DNA of 64,000 bases from Pseudomonas khavaziana (GCF_019145205.1 NZ_JAHSTT010000003.1:587046-651045), one strand, 5' to 3'; positions 18,123 through 27,593 are shown, counted from the first letter of the stretch. Notes: generated by a model not told the origin, from the sequence alone. Numbers and translations: made by a program.

Positions 18123-20069
18123 ATGTCTCCCCGATTCGGTTCCAGGCAGCGTGGGGCAATTGGCTTGATGACGGCAGGCACCTTGGCGCTGGCCCTGGTG
18201 TTTACGTTGCTGGCGGTCGACAGCGGGCGTTTGTACCTGGAAAAACGCAAGCTGCAGTCGGTCGCCGATACGTCGGCGCTGGAAGCGGCTGGCCTCGGTG
18301 GCCAATGCGGCACCAACACTACGGCCAACGCTTATGCCGCGCAAAATGCCTCGCGTAACGGTTTCGTGGTCGGCAATGGCCGCACTCTGGCCGTGACGTG
18401 CGGCACCCTGGCGACCAATGCCGCCAACACCCGCGTGTTTACCGCAGATGCTACCAAGAGCGACGCGATTCGCGTGGTGGTCTCCCACACCGTGATGACC
18501 AGCATCGCCAACGGCTTGTGGAACCTGTTCAGTGGTGCGCCGCTCACGCCGCAACTCAACCTGAGCGCTACTGCCGTAGCGGCTACACCGCCGCCGGTAG
18601 CGCAACTGACAATCCGCAGCAGCCTGGCCAGCGTCGACTCAAGTAAATCCCCCCTGCTTAATCTGGTCATGGGTAACCTGCTCGGCGGCAGCCTGTCGCT
18701 CACGGCGGCGAGTTGGAACGGCTTGCTGCAGACCAACGTCAACCTGCTCGGTTACCTCGACCAGTTGGCGATCGACCTGAACGTGAAGGCCGGCGATTAC
18801 GATGCGCTACTCAGCACGGCCGTCTCCGCCACCCAGTTGATCGACGCCGCGGTGAAGGTCTTGCAGAAAAATGGCGCGGCGGTCACCGCGGTTATCAACG
18901 ACGTGATTTCGATAGAAGCCATTGCGCCAAACACCAAGCTGTTGACGGTGGGCGACCTGATTGATATCGCCACCGGCACCCCGACGGCGGCGCTGAATTC
19001 CAATGTGCAACTGTTTCAGTTGCTCGAAGCAGTGGCGCAGTTATCCAGCAGCAAGAACGCCGTGAGTGCGGCGGCGCAGCTCGCTATTCCGCTGGTGGGC
19101 AATGTGTCGATCCAGACCAAAGTCATTGAGCCGCCGCAGTTGTCGGCCATTGGCAACCCGGCGCTGGCGAAGAAGGGCTTGTCGAATAACCCGCCGACCG
19201 ATCAGATCTTTGTGCGCACCGCACAAGTGCGTACGTTGGTGTCTATTCAGCTGCCTGTGTTGAATGGCATTAATGGGCTGACGTCTGCGGTTTCCGCCAT
19301 CACCACGCCGGTGACAGGTGTCGTGAATAACCTGTTGCATTTGAATTTGGTGAGCCTGCTGGATCCAGTGTTGTGCCTGATTTTGAAGCCTTGTGATCAC
19401 ACCGATGTTCAGTTGTTGAGCGGCCTGGATATCAATATCGAGGTGGCCAGCGCGAGAAGCCATGTTACGGATTTCAATTGTGCGAGCAATGCGGCGAAAT
19501 CACTGACTGTTCAGGTTGAGACTGCGCTTGCGGATGTTTCTGTAGGAAAAGTGGATGCAGCGCAGGCCTTTTCCTCCGCAGTAAAATCCCAAGTGAATCC
19601 TGTAGCCCTCGTGGATATTGGCGTACAGACCTGCAAGGGGATATTTGGCTGTGGTCCACGCAAGGCAGGCGTAGGCGGTAGCTTATCCCTATCCGTCGTC
19701 CATGCGACCGTGGGAGGGACGAGTCAAAGTCTGCTGTTTTCTCCGGTCAACGACATGAATCTGGCGCCCACCTACAAGTCTGTTCCTCCCTCGACAGAGG
19801 TGGTCAAAGGGCTGGTCAATACCTTGGGGGCGATCCAGGTAAATTATGTTGCCCCAACCGGCAGTGCCCCTGGCGGCATCCTACCGGCGGTGTCGGGCTT
19901 ACTCGCGACCATTACCAATACGCTGGTAACCGCGATCAAGAACATTTTGTCGCCAGTGCTCGACCCGATTGTGGATGGCCTGTTAAGTGCACTGGGCATC
20001 AACCTCGGCAACGCCGAAGTCGGTGCCAACCTCACCTGCCACATGGGGCGGGCTTACCTGGTGATTTGA
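18123..20069 (+). CDS. tadG: TadG-type Flp pilus assembly protein
   Basis: A 648-residue protein. After a basic start (MSPRFGSRQRGA) comes one hydrophobic helix at about residues 13–35 with the Tad/TadE-like sequence RGAIGLMTAGTLALALV, and then RKLQSVADTSALEAA, a hallmark of TadG/Tad-like pseudopilins. The rest is a long Ala/Asn/Val-rich secreted region with few recognisable motifs. TadG helps anchor or assemble Flp pili. In P. aeruginosa, as I recall, tadG lies beside pprB; here it lies beyond pprA and faces it, with the 3' ends overlapping by 16 bases. The 3' third is lower in G+C than its neighbours. Confidence 0.85.
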   Translation: MSPRFGSRQRGAIGLMTAGTLALALVFTLLAVDSGRLYLEKRKLQSVADTSALEAAGLGGQCGTNTTANAYAAQNASRNGFVVGNGRTLAVTCGTLATNAANTRVFTADATKSDAIRVVVSHTVMTSIANGLWNLFSGAPLTPQLNLSATAVAATPPPVAQLTIRSSLASVDSSKSPLLNLVMGNLLGGSLSLTAASWNGLLQTNVNLLGYLDQLAIDLNVKAGDYDALLSTAVSATQLIDAAVKVLQKNGAAVTAVINDVISIEAIAPNTKLLTVGDLIDIATGTPTAALNSNVQLFQLLEAVAQLSSSKNAVSAAAQLAIPLVGNVSIQTKVIEPPQLSAIGNPALAKKGLSNNPPTDQIFVRTAQVRTLVSIQLPVLNGINGLTSAVSAITTPVTGVVNNLLHLNLVSLLDPVLCLILKPCDHTDVQLLSGLDINIEVASARSHVTDFNCASNAAKSLTVQVETALADVSVGKVDAAQAFSSAVKSQVNPVALVDIGVQTCKGIFGCGPRKAGVGGSLSLSVVHATVGGTSQSLLFSPVNDMNLAPTYKSVPPSTEVVKGLVNTLGAIQVNYVAPTGSAPGGILPAVSGLLATITNTLVTAIKNILSPVLDPIVDGLLSALGINLGNAEVGANLTCHMGRAYLVI

Positions 20070-22792
20070 TCCGGTACGATGGGCAACTCCACGCAAAATT
20101 TCGCGCCTGCCTCGCCATTGCTGACGCTCAGGCGTCCGCCCATGTTTTCCACGATCCCATAGCTTACCGAAAGCCCCAGCCCGGTGCCGACACCAATTGG
20201 CTTGGTGGTGAAGAACGGTTCGAAAATCCGCTCCAGCAAGCGCGGGTCAATCCCGCCGGCATTGTCTTCGACCCAGATGCGTACGTGGCGACCGTCATGT
20301 TCGCTGTGCAGCGCAATCCAGGGGCGCAGTCCGGGGGTCTTTTCGCGTTGGCTGAGCAACGCGTCGCGGGCGTTGACCATCAGGTTGATCAGCACCTGTT
20401 CCAATTGGTCAACATAGCCTTTGACCTGCACCGAGAAGTCCGCAGGGCTGATGCGTACTTCCACGCCTTTGCCGCGCAGGCCCTCACTGAGCAGGGCCAA
20501 GGTGCCCTCCAGCGCCTGCGCCGGGTCGAAGGGTTGCTGTTCGATTTCCGAGCGGCGGCCGAAGACGCGCATATGGTCGACCACCCGTGCCGCGCGTTGC
20601 ACCTGGGCGTCGATGCGCTGGAGTTTTTCCGTGAGGTAATCCACTTGTACATCGCCATTGCCCAGGCGCTTGAGCACGTTGACGACGGCCATGTGCATCA
20701 CGTTCAGCGGCTGGTTGATTTCATGGGCCAGGCCGGTGGCCATTTCGCCGAGGGTGGCCATTTTTGCGCTTTGGGTCAGTTGTTGCTGGGAGCGACGCAC
20801 TTCGGTGTTGTCGCGGCCCACGGCCTGCACTTCCAATAAGGTGCCGTGTTGGTCAAATACGCCACGGTCCGACCACACCCACCAGGCATGTTCACGCCCG
20901 GGCAGTTGCAGGCTGATTTCAGCCGTGCTCACCGGGAATTCCGGGGTCAGCCGCGCAATGCGCTGCACAAAGGCGGCGCGCTGTTCATCCGACAGCCATT
21001 GGCCCAGGTCGACGCCGGGCAGTTGGGCGGGCAGGCATTCCAGGTAGTTGGCCAACGGGGTGTTGCCGAAGGTCAGGATCAGGTCGGGGCGGTAGCGGCA
21101 GATCATTGCCGGCGAGTCTTCCACCAGGATGCGATAGCGCTCCTCACTCTGACGCACCTGTTCGGCGGCCAGGGTCGCCTCGGTCACGTCCAGCCACAAG
21201 CCTACGGCCTCTACCGGCAGGCCGAGGTCGTCGCGCAACAGTTTGGCTTCGTCGAGCAGCCAGTGGTAGTGGCCTTGTTTGTCACGCAGCCGATAGCGGC
21301 TGCGCACGTTGCCTTCGCGCAGCAATTGGCGAGTGCGTTCAAAGTAGAGTTCGCGGTCGTCGGGGTGGATCAGCGCCGCCAGGGTGTCGAGGTTGCAGTC
21401 GGCCAGGGTCCAGCCCAGCAGTGGTAGCAGGCTGTCGCTGAAAAACGCCGGATGCAGCGCGCCGTTGACGTAGCGCTGTACATAGATCACCGCCGGTGAG
21501 CTGGCGATCAGGTTGTCCAGGCGCGCATGGGCAGCGGCGGCTTGCAGTTGCTGATTTTTGATGTCGCTGATGTCGAGCATGAAACCGATCCAGCGCCGCT
21601 CATTCCCGACTCCCAGCACTTGCCCCTGTATGCGGTACCAGAGGGGCGCCTGCTCGGCCTCCGTACGCTGCAGACGCACGCTGGTCAGCAAGGGTTTGCC
21701 CAAGGCTTGCAGGTCTTGCAGGCGGCTGTTGAGGGCTTGGCGGTCGGCCGGGTGGATCAGTTCGAGCCAGGTGGCGAGAGCCTGGCGGGTGGGGCTTTGC
21801 TCCAGGTTCAGACTGCGCAGCAACTGTGGCGCCAGTTGGATTTCCTGGGTGGCGGGCAACAATTCCCACCAGCCGGTACCGAGCAGGCCTTGCAGGGCTT
21901 CCAGCCGTTCCAGTTGCTGGTGATGACGCTGTTCACGCAGGCGACTGAGCAGCGGGGCGGCGAGGGCCGCACACAAGTTGAGCCAATCGCGCTCGCGGGT
22001 GTGTTGCGCCTGGCCACTGTAGAAGCCACACAGCAACCACGCCGCGACGCCCTGGCTGTCGCGGTAAGGCACCAGGAAGCCATCGGCATTGCCAAACACG
22101 CTGCGCAGGCGCGGGTTGTCACTGCGGCCCTGGGCAATGTCCAGGCTCAGCGGCGTGTTGCCGTTGATGCTGTCCAGGCTGGTGCCCAAGTGTTGCCCGG
22201 TTTGCCACAGGGCCGGCGCATCATGGGCGGCATATTGACTGTAGATGCGCCAGCCTTGGTTCTCCTCGTCGAGCAGCGCCATGGCCACGCACGGCATGCG
22301 CCAGCGCTGAGCGACGGTGCGCAGGTGCTCGTTGAACACCTGGGGCAGGCGGTTGAGGCTGCAGACGCGCAATTGTTCGTTCATCAGGCCGGCGATCTGA
22401 TGGTTCTGTTCGCGCTGCTGTTCCAATGCCCGGTCGGCCAGCAGGTCAGTAATATCCAGCAAGTGCAGGGCCCAGCCGTCGCCCTCGGGCTCCATCCAGC
22501 CGCGGGTATGCAGGACCTGGCCGCCGGCACCCTGAAAGTCCAGGTCCAGGCCGTGGCGTTGCCATTGCTGCGGTGTGCCCTCGACACTCAATGCGCTGTT
22601 GGCGCACAGCAAGGCGTGCAACGGCGGGGTGTTTGTGTGGGTGAAGTGCTGGGTGAGCAAGGGTTGCAAGGTGCCGGCGATGCTCAGCACCTGGCCCAGG
22701 TTGTCCAGTTGCAGGTGCAGGCCCAGCGCGGTCATGGCCGGCGCGCTGTGGCGCCCGCGCAGGCGCGCGAACAATTTATCCCCTGCCGTCAA
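20054..22792 (-). CDS. pprA: PAS-domain sensor histidine kinase PprA
   Basis: A 912-residue sensor kinase without transmembrane segments. A GAF-like part lies at about residues 130–290, and several PAS domains with PAC ends (for example WLLDEAKLLRDD…GLWLDVTEAT) follow. The HisKA box is GLAHEINQPLN and the ATP-binding domain has NLMVNARDAL, DNAGGID and GTGLGLSVSYG. PprA is the cognate kinase of PprB, which controls Flp pili, fimbriae and adhesin in P. aeruginosa. The start is uncertain: a TTG at 22792 overlaps the upstream stop (TTGA), and another TTG at 22774–22776 sits behind AGGGGA. Confidence 0.88.
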   Translation of the reverse strand: MTAGDKLFARLRGRHSAPAMTALGLHLQLDNLGQVLSIAGTLQPLLTQHFTHTNTPPLHALLCANSALSVEGTPQQWQRHGLDLDFQGAGGQVLHTRGWMEPEGDGWALHLLDITDLLADRALEQQREQNHQIAGLMNEQLRVCSLNRLPQVFNEHLRTVAQRWRMPCVAMALLDEENQGWRIYSQYAAHDAPALWQTGQHLGTSLDSINGNTPLSLDIAQGRSDNPRLRSVFGNADGFLVPYRDSQGVAAWLLCGFYSGQAQHTRERDWLNLCAALAAPLLSRLREQRHHQQLERLEALQGLLGTGWWELLPATQEIQLAPQLLRSLNLEQSPTRQALATWLELIHPADRQALNSRLQDLQALGKPLLTSVRLQRTEAEQAPLWYRIQGQVLGVGNERRWIGFMLDISDIKNQQLQAAAAHARLDNLIASSPAVIYVQRYVNGALHPAFFSDSLLPLLGWTLADCNLDTLAALIHPDDRELYFERTRQLLREGNVRSRYRLRDKQGHYHWLLDEAKLLRDDLGLPVEAVGLWLDVTEATLAAEQVRQSEERYRILVEDSPAMICRYRPDLILTFGNTPLANYLECLPAQLPGVDLGQWLSDEQRAAFVQRIARLTPEFPVSTAEISLQLPGREHAWWVWSDRGVFDQHGTLLEVQAVGRDNTEVRRSQQQLTQSAKMATLGEMATGLAHEINQPLNVMHMAVVNVLKRLGNGDVQVDYLTEKLQRIDAQVQRAARVVDHMRVFGRRSEIEQQPFDPAQALEGTLALLSEGLRGKGVEVRISPADFSVQVKGYVDQLEQVLINLMVNARDALLSQREKTPGLRPWIALHSEHDGRHVRIWVEDNAGGIDPRLLERIFEPFFTTKPIGVGTGLGLSVSYGIVENMGGRLSVSNGEAGAKFCVELPIVPDQITR

Positions 22793-23226
22793 AACTGCAG
22801 GCTCGAGGTGGCGGTTAGGTTGGCGGGCAGGTTCGGTACGCTGCCAACCCCGGGCAATACCAAGGCCGGTAGCACCGCTTTGATATTGGCCGAGGGGTAG
22901 GTGATTTTTACCGTCAGCAAATTATTGGTGTAGGTGGCGGTGATGTAGCCGGGCAAGAACTTCAACGAGCCGGGGATCCAGTTCAATTGAGCCTGCGCCG
23001 CATCCTTGGCGCGCTGTACCACCAGTGCCGAATAGCCTGCGGTACTTGGATCCAGGGACACACTGCGGCGCACACCCTCCGCCGCCGCCTGATGAAAGGA
23101 CTGCATCAACAGCAGCGGCAAGCTGTAGCTGAGCATGCCGTAGAACACCGCAAAGAAGATCACGAAGACCAAGGCAAACTCGATGGCCGCCGCACCTTTT
23201 TGCTTTCTCGGGAAGCCTGATTTCAT
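22789..23226 (-). CDS. tadF: TadE/TadF-like minor pseudopilin
   Basis: A 145-residue protein with the N-terminal pseudopilin segment KQKGAAAIEFALVFVIFF; Glu follows the presumed cleavage Gly at the usual +5 position (AAAIE). The remainder is exported. TadE/F pseudopilins are processed by the Tad prepilin peptidase and are needed for Flp pilus assembly. The ATG is at 23226; a much longer frame upstream is a shadow of fppA on the other strand. Its stop overlaps the pprA start, so a structural protein and the sensor kinase share one transcript. P. aeruginosa has the same pairing (PA4294–PA4293) as I recall. Confidence 0.82.
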   Translation of the reverse strand: MKSGFPRKQKGAAAIEFALVFVIFFAVFYGMLSYSLPLLLMQSFHQAAAEGVRRSVSLDPSTAGYSALVVQRAKDAAQAQLNWIPGSLKFLPGYITATYTNNLLTVKITYPSANIKAVLPALVLPGVGSVPNLPANLTATSSLQF

Positions 23227-23297
23227 GACTGCGTCTACCCTGAGGCGAGTACCTGATATCAGCATAGAATCATTCGGCAAAAAGGGATGTTTTTTAC

Positions 23298-23747
23298 GTG
23301 ATCCACTATGTAGTGATTCTGCTGTGGTTGGGCCTGTGTGCAGTGCAGGATATTCGCCAGCGCCAGATTGCCAATACGCTGACCTTGGGTGCTGGTTTGC
23401 TGGCGTTGATCTACCTGCTGTGGGCAGGGTCGACCTGGGTTGGTGCGCCCCGCAGCGAAGGAGGCCTGGCGTTGGTTCTGGCGCTGATACTGACCCTGCC
23501 CGGTTATGCGTTGGGCCGCTTCGGCGCGGGGGATGTGAAGCTGCTCGCCGCCCTGGGCCTGGCGTCCAATACCGACATTCTGTTGGGGGCGCTGGTCGGC
23601 GCCGCGGTCGCCATGCTGGCCTGGACATTTGTGCATCAAGGGCTTAGCTCGAGCCAGGTTGAACGGGCAGAAGAAGTGTCAAAAAAACAGCCTTTTGCGC
23701 CTTTCGTGTTGACAGGTTTCGTCGCGTGTTGGCTTTGGATCCATTAA
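23298..23747 (+). CDS. fppA: A24-family prepilin peptidase FppA (TadV)
   Basis: A 149-residue integral membrane aspartyl protease. It lacks the N-terminal methyltransferase domain of the type IV pilus enzyme PilD, as is normal for TadV/FppA. The two catalytic Asp regions are visible in AVQDIRQRQIAN and in GRFGAGDVKLLAALG (the GxGD motif). It removes the leader of the Flp pilin and the pseudopilins. The start is a GTG at 23298 with AAAGGGATG about ten bases upstream. It is divergent from the tadF–pprA pair. Confidence 0.9.
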   Translation: MIHYVVILLWLGLCAVQDIRQRQIANTLTLGAGLLALIYLLWAGSTWVGAPRSEGGLALVLALILTLPGYALGRFGAGDVKLLAALGLASNTDILLGALVGAAVAMLAWTFVHQGLSSSQVERAEEVSKKQPFAPFVLTGFVACWLWIH

Positions 23748-23871
23748 GCGCGCGAGTTGATTAATGCTATGTACATAGTTGGAAAGTACGTCTACGTTTA
23801 ATGAGTGGTTGTATAGGATTTTTCGTCAAAAAGGATGGGTCCTCTTTGGCTTGCCAGGCATGGAGTAGCGC

Positions 23872-24654
23872 GTGAACAAGCTCACATCTGCGGTAAAAGT
23901 GCTCGTGGTCGACGATCAACCCTTGATCGTGGAGGAGCTCTGTGAATTTCTCGAAAGCAGCGGGTACCGTTGTGTCCCATGCGAGTCCAGCCAACAGGCT
24001 ATCCAACGCTTCGACGACGACCCCCAGATAGGCCTGGTGCTGTGTGACCTGCATATGCCGGACATGGACGGCATCGAGCTGGTGCGGGCCCTGCAACAGG
24101 TTGCCGGCAAACATCGTGCGTTCGAAGCGATCATGCTCACCGGGCGTGCCGACAAGCAGGATGTGATCAAGGCCCTGCGCGCGGGGATCGCTGATTACTA
24201 CCAGAAGCCGATCAATCTCGACGAGCTGCTTGAAGGCTTGAAGCGCCAGGAAGCGGCCTTGGAGGAACGGCAAAAAGATCTGCAACTGGGCACGCTTAAC
24301 CAAAAGCTGCAGTATTTGTCCGAATCCATCAACGACTTGTATATGGACCTGGACAAGGCGCGTCGCAACCCATCCAAGGACACTGATGGCGAGCCGCTGG
24401 CCGATGACGCCGGGCCATTGGAAATCCCGGCAATCTTCAACCAATTGTCACCGCGCCAGCTGGATGTGGCACGCCTGGTGGGCAGGGGCCAGACCAACTA
24501 CCAGATTGCCTGTGACCTGGGGATCACCGAGAACACGGTCAAGTTGTATGTGTCCCAGGTATTGCGCCTGACCCATATGCACAACCGCACCCAGTTGGCG
24601 CTGGCGTTGTCACCCAGCAACTCGGCGATACGCCAGCGGGTGACAGCGCACTGA
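23872..24654 (+). CDS. pprB: Response regulator PprB (receiver plus LuxR-type HTH)
   Basis: A 260-residue regulator. The receiver domain is at residues 8–125 (VLVVDDQP, phospho-acceptor Asp in LVLCDLHMPDMDG, Lys in YYQKPI). A helical linker at about 125–170 leads to a C-terminal LuxR/GerE helix-turn-helix (LSPRQLDVARLVGRGQTNYQ…NTVKLYVSQVLR). PprB of P. aeruginosa switches on the Flp/Tad genes, the CupE fimbriae and the BapA adhesin. The start is GTG 23872 behind TGGAGTAGCGC. It follows fppA on the same strand after a 124-base A/T-rich gap that may hold its own promoter. Confidence 0.9.
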   Translation: MNKLTSAVKVLVVDDQPLIVEELCEFLESSGYRCVPCESSQQAIQRFDDDPQIGLVLCDLHMPDMDGIELVRALQQVAGKHRAFEAIMLTGRADKQDVIKALRAGIADYYQKPINLDELLEGLKRQEAALEERQKDLQLGTLNQKLQYLSESINDLYMDLDKARRNPSKDTDGEPLADDAGPLEIPAIFNQLSPRQLDVARLVGRGQTNYQIACDLGITENTVKLYVSQVLRLTHMHNRTQLALALSPSNSAIRQRVTAH

Positions 24655-24677
24655 AGGTCCAGCGCCGGCGCCAATAA

Positions 24678-24777
24678 TGTAGGAGCGAGCTTGCTCGCGA
24701 AAAACGTCAACGATAACGCGTGAATCCTGCATAAACGCGGTGTCGTGGAGGTCTTCGCGAGCAAGCTCGCTCCTACA
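24678..24777. repeat. REP doublet, second class, forward internal orientation
   Basis: TAGGAGCGAGCTTGCTCGCG arms inverted around a spacer with CGTCAACGATAACGCG beside the left arm. It lies between the convergent ends of pprB and the rcpC–DUF3613 operon. Confidence 0.93.
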
Positions 24778-24794
24778 GTGGGATATAGGCTTGG

Positions 24795-25070
24795 TTATTT
24801 GCTCCCACCCTGTGCAGACCCCCCCACCTTCTGATCAAAGAACTCCGGGATCGGGTGCTTGTTACTGTCCAGCCAGCGCTTGAGAGCCTGCTCCCGTTCT
24901 GCCGGCGTGGCCTTCTGCGGATTGGCCGAGGCCGCGCGGCCGCTCAGTTGCAGCGCCATCCAGTTTTCCGTTTCCGCCTGCCGTGGAGAAGACGGCCCGG
25001 CTTCGATGGCCGATGCCATGAGCGGCAGTGCCAACACTGCGAGGCCGGCGAGGTAATGGATTTTCATCAT
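24795..25070 (-). CDS. DUF3613 small exported protein, end of the tad operon
   Basis: A 91-residue protein with a Sec signal (about residues 1–22, ending LMASAIEA) and a hydrophilic remainder. TAEREQALKRWLD-like sequence in its centre fits the DUF3613 family, seen in Tad loci of Pseudomonas and Burkholderia. Two ATGs in a row (25070 and 25067) follow GGGAGTCG. It is the last gene of the minus-strand operon, seven bases after tadD. Function is unknown; a periplasmic part in pilus assembly is inferred from position. Confidence 0.78.
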   Translation of the reverse strand: MMKIHYLAGLAVLALPLMASAIEAGPSSPRQAETENWMALQLSGRAASANPQKATPAEREQALKRWLDSNKHPIPEFFDQKVGGSAQGGSK

Positions 25071-25077
25071 CGACTCC

Positions 25078-25803
25078 CTATTTCACAGGTGCCGGCAGCG
25101 TGTCGCTGACCGTCGCTACCTGGTCTTTGGCTGAACGCACCGGTGCCGTGCGTGAACCCTTGAGTTGTTGTGCACGCGCCTGGGCTTCGGTGACCTGCTC
25201 GGGGCTCAGCCCGAGCTGGCCGACCACTTTTGCGGCCTGCCCCCAGTTGTCCTGATAGATCAGCAAGGTCACCAGGTTCACCGCTGCCAATTGATCGCTC
25301 TGCTTGAGTTCGATGGCGGTCATGAATTCGAAACGGGCGTCTTCCAGGCGCAGCTGATCGAGGTACACCACGCCCAGGTCATTGCGGATTTTCTCGTCGG
25401 TGGGCGCCAGTTTTGCAGCACGTTGCAGGTGGGCCATGGCCTGGCCGTTGTGGCCCTTGGCCGAGGCCAATTGCCCCAGGCCGTGCTCGCCATCGGCAGC
25501 CAGGCAAGTGCCCAACAGGCTGCGGTACAGCGGCTCGGCTTCGGTGCGGCCCAGCAAGCGGTAGGCCCGGGCCTGGCGCTGGCGAACCTGGGGCAGGGCA
25601 TTGGGCAGGCCCTGCAGGTTGGCCAGGCTGGCGTGCAGCTTGCCTTCGTTGGCCATGTCATCGGCCAGGTTCAATGAAAGCTCCTGGTCCGAGCTGGGCT
25701 TGGGGCAACTGCCGGGCTCCAGCAATCCGGCCCATGGAACCTGGCCATTGCTGGCACAGCCGCCCAGCATCAGCAGGCTCAAGGCGACAATCAGTGGCTT
25801 CAT
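25078..25803 (-). CDS. tadD: TadD-type TPR lipoprotein
   Basis: A 241-residue lipoprotein with lipobox LGGC (Cys16). It is followed by helical TPR-like repeats, best seen at AHLQRAAKLAPTDEKIRNDL and LEDARFEFMTAIELKQSD (residues ~125–185). TadD is thought to act as a pilotin-like factor for the RcpA secretin. The start follows GAGGAGCTTGCC. It sits between tadC and the DUF3613 gene with very short gaps. Confidence 0.88.
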   Translation of the reverse strand: MKPLIVALSLLMLGGCASNGQVPWAGLLEPGSCPKPSSDQELSLNLADDMANEGKLHASLANLQGLPNALPQVRQRQARAYRLLGRTEAEPLYRSLLGTCLAADGEHGLGQLASAKGHNGQAMAHLQRAAKLAPTDEKIRNDLGVVYLDQLRLEDARFEFMTAIELKQSDQLAAVNLVTLLIYQDNWGQAAKVVGQLGLSPEQVTEAQARAQQLKGSRTAPVRSAKDQVATVSDTLPAPVK

Positions 25804-25813
25804 GGCAAGCTCC

Positions 25814-26701
25814 TCAGAAGTTATTCAAGGCCCGGGCGATGGCGATAAAGGCCGGCCCCCCAAGCACAGTCAGCAGGGCGGGAAACAGGAACACCATCAT
25901 CACCACGGACATCTTCGCCGACATCTTCGAGATGTATTCCTGCAAGCGGGTCAGGCGGCGGTCATCGAGCAACTGCTTGAGGGCCAGCAGCGACTTCATG
26001 GCGCCGCCACCTTGCTGGATCAATTGCTGGAGAATGATGCAGGTGTCGGTGAACTCGTCTACGGCCAGCAGGCGCGCGGTCTTGCCCAGTTCCTCCGACA
26101 ACTCCAGGCCCGAGTCGACCCGTGCCAGGATCAGGCGCAGTTCATGGGTGAGGTCTGGAAGCAGGCGCTGGGCGTCGATACTCAACACTCGCAGCGACTG
26201 TTCAACCGCCATGCCGGATTCGAACAGGATGCGCAGCAACGGAATGAATGTGGAGATCTCCCGTGCGATGCGCTCCTGGCGGTATTTCGCACTGAGGACC
26301 AACACACGCTTGGGCAACAGGTAACCGACCCCCAACGCAATGGCCGGCGCGATCCACGGCGAGCCCGCATGGGCAAACAGCAGCTGCTGGCCGAGCACAG
26401 TCAGGCCCAGCAGCACGATGGGCACGCCGACCTGGCAGGCGGCGAACATGGAGCGCTGGTTGGGCTTACGCCAGCCGACGCGGTTGAGCAGGGTTTGTGT
26501 TTCGTTGTCCAGGCTGACCGAGCGTTGCGCGACCGCGCTGGCGCCCAGTTGGCGCATCAGGCTGCCAAGTTTGTCTTCGCGGGCCAGTTGGCCTTGCAGG
26601 CGTTGGTTGACCGTGCGCTGGCGGCGGCGTTGTTCCAGAAGGCTGCCGGCGATCAACACGACGGCGGCGAGTAACAGCAGGAGGCTGATCAGGATGGCCA
26701 T
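25814..26701 (-). CDS. tadC: TadC inner membrane platform protein
   Basis: A 295-residue member of the T2SF/GspF-like family. There is an N-terminal hydrophobic helix, two in the middle and one at the C-terminus, with the cytoplasmic helical domain (FIPLLRILFESG…) in between. Together with TadB it forms the inner membrane base on which the TadA ATPase works. It begins one base after the tadB stop. Confidence 0.9.
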   Translation of the reverse strand: MAILISLLLLLAAVVLIAGSLLEQRRRQRTVNQRLQGQLAREDKLGSLMRQLGASAVAQRSVSLDNETQTLLNRVGWRKPNQRSMFAACQVGVPIVLLGLTVLGQQLLFAHAGSPWIAPAIALGVGYLLPKRVLVLSAKYRQERIAREISTFIPLLRILFESGMAVEQSLRVLSIDAQRLLPDLTHELRLILARVDSGLELSEELGKTARLLAVDEFTDTCIILQQLIQQGGGAMKSLLALKQLLDDRRLTRLQEYISKMSAKMSVVMMVFLFPALLTVLGGPAFIAIARALNNF

Positions 26702-26702
26702 C

Positions 26703-27584
26703 TCAAATACTCCGCAACATGCGCCACATGACGAAGGTGCCCGTGATGTCGAGCGCTACCGCACCGAGCAGCAGATAGCGCCCGGTTCCGTCATTCCACA
26801 TGCTCATCAGGTAGCCCGGGTTGACCATCAGGAAGTAGCCGACCATGGCGATGGGCAACCCTGCCAATACATAGGCGGTCATGCGTGTTTCACCGGTCAT
26901 GGCCTTGAGTTGACGCGCGCCCTGTTCGCGCTCGCGGATCATCTTGATCAGGTTCTCCAGCAACTCGCTGGCGTTGCCGCCGTAGCGGTGGTTGACCTTC
27001 AGGCCCAGGGCAAACAGACGAAACTCATCGCGCTCGTAGAACTCGGCAAAATCGCTGGCTGACTCCGGCAGGCTCACGCCCATTTGCACATTGCGCTGAA
27101 TGCGGCTCATCGCCTGCTTGAGGGGGGCTTCGGTGCTTTCGATTGCGCCCAGCACGGCGTCGGCCAGGGTGCGTCCGGACTTGAGACTGCGCACGCTGTG
27201 GTCGAGCAATTGCGGTAGTTGTTCGATCATGCGTTGCACACGCCGCTGATAGCGCCAGGCGATGTACAGGCGCAACAGCAACGGCGGCACCAGCAGCATG
27301 GCAAGCAGGCCCAGCCAGTCGGCCAGCAGGTAGCCCAGCACCATGGCAGCCGCCCAGCCGCTTAACCACAGCCCAAGGCGATCGGTGGGCTTGCCCAGGC
27401 CGGCGCGCAGGAACATCCGTTCCATGGCGACCCAGTTGCTGTTCGATTCCTGAGGCACGGGCTGGCCATCGGCAAGGCGCTCCAGCACGCGGTGGGTGCC
27501 GGCCTGGCGCAGGCCGCGCTGGAACAGCCAGATGGACAGGCTGACCAGCAGAACGCAGATGAGCAGCAAGATGGGTCCGGTCAT
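26703..27584 (-). CDS. tadB: TadB inner membrane platform protein
   Basis: A 293-residue T2SF-family protein, the partner of TadC. An N-terminal membrane helix (residues 4–20) is followed by two helices around residues 80–115, the cytoplasmic domain (LLDHSVRSLKSGRTLADAV…) and C-terminal membrane helices. It sits between tadA and tadC with gaps of nine bases and one base. Confidence 0.9.
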   Translation of the reverse strand: MTGPILLLICVLLVSLSIWLFQRGLRQAGTHRVLERLADGQPVPQESNSNWVAMERMFLRAGLGKPTDRLGLWLSGWAAAMVLGYLLADWLGLLAMLLVPPLLLRLYIAWRYQRRVQRMIEQLPQLLDHSVRSLKSGRTLADAVLGAIESTEAPLKQAMSRIQRNVQMGVSLPESASDFAEFYERDEFRLFALGLKVNHRYGGNASELLENLIKMIREREQGARQLKAMTGETRMTAYVLAGLPIAMVGYFLMVNPGYLMSMWNDGTGRYLLLGAVALDITGTFVMWRMLRSI

Positions 27585-27593
27585 GACGCCCCC

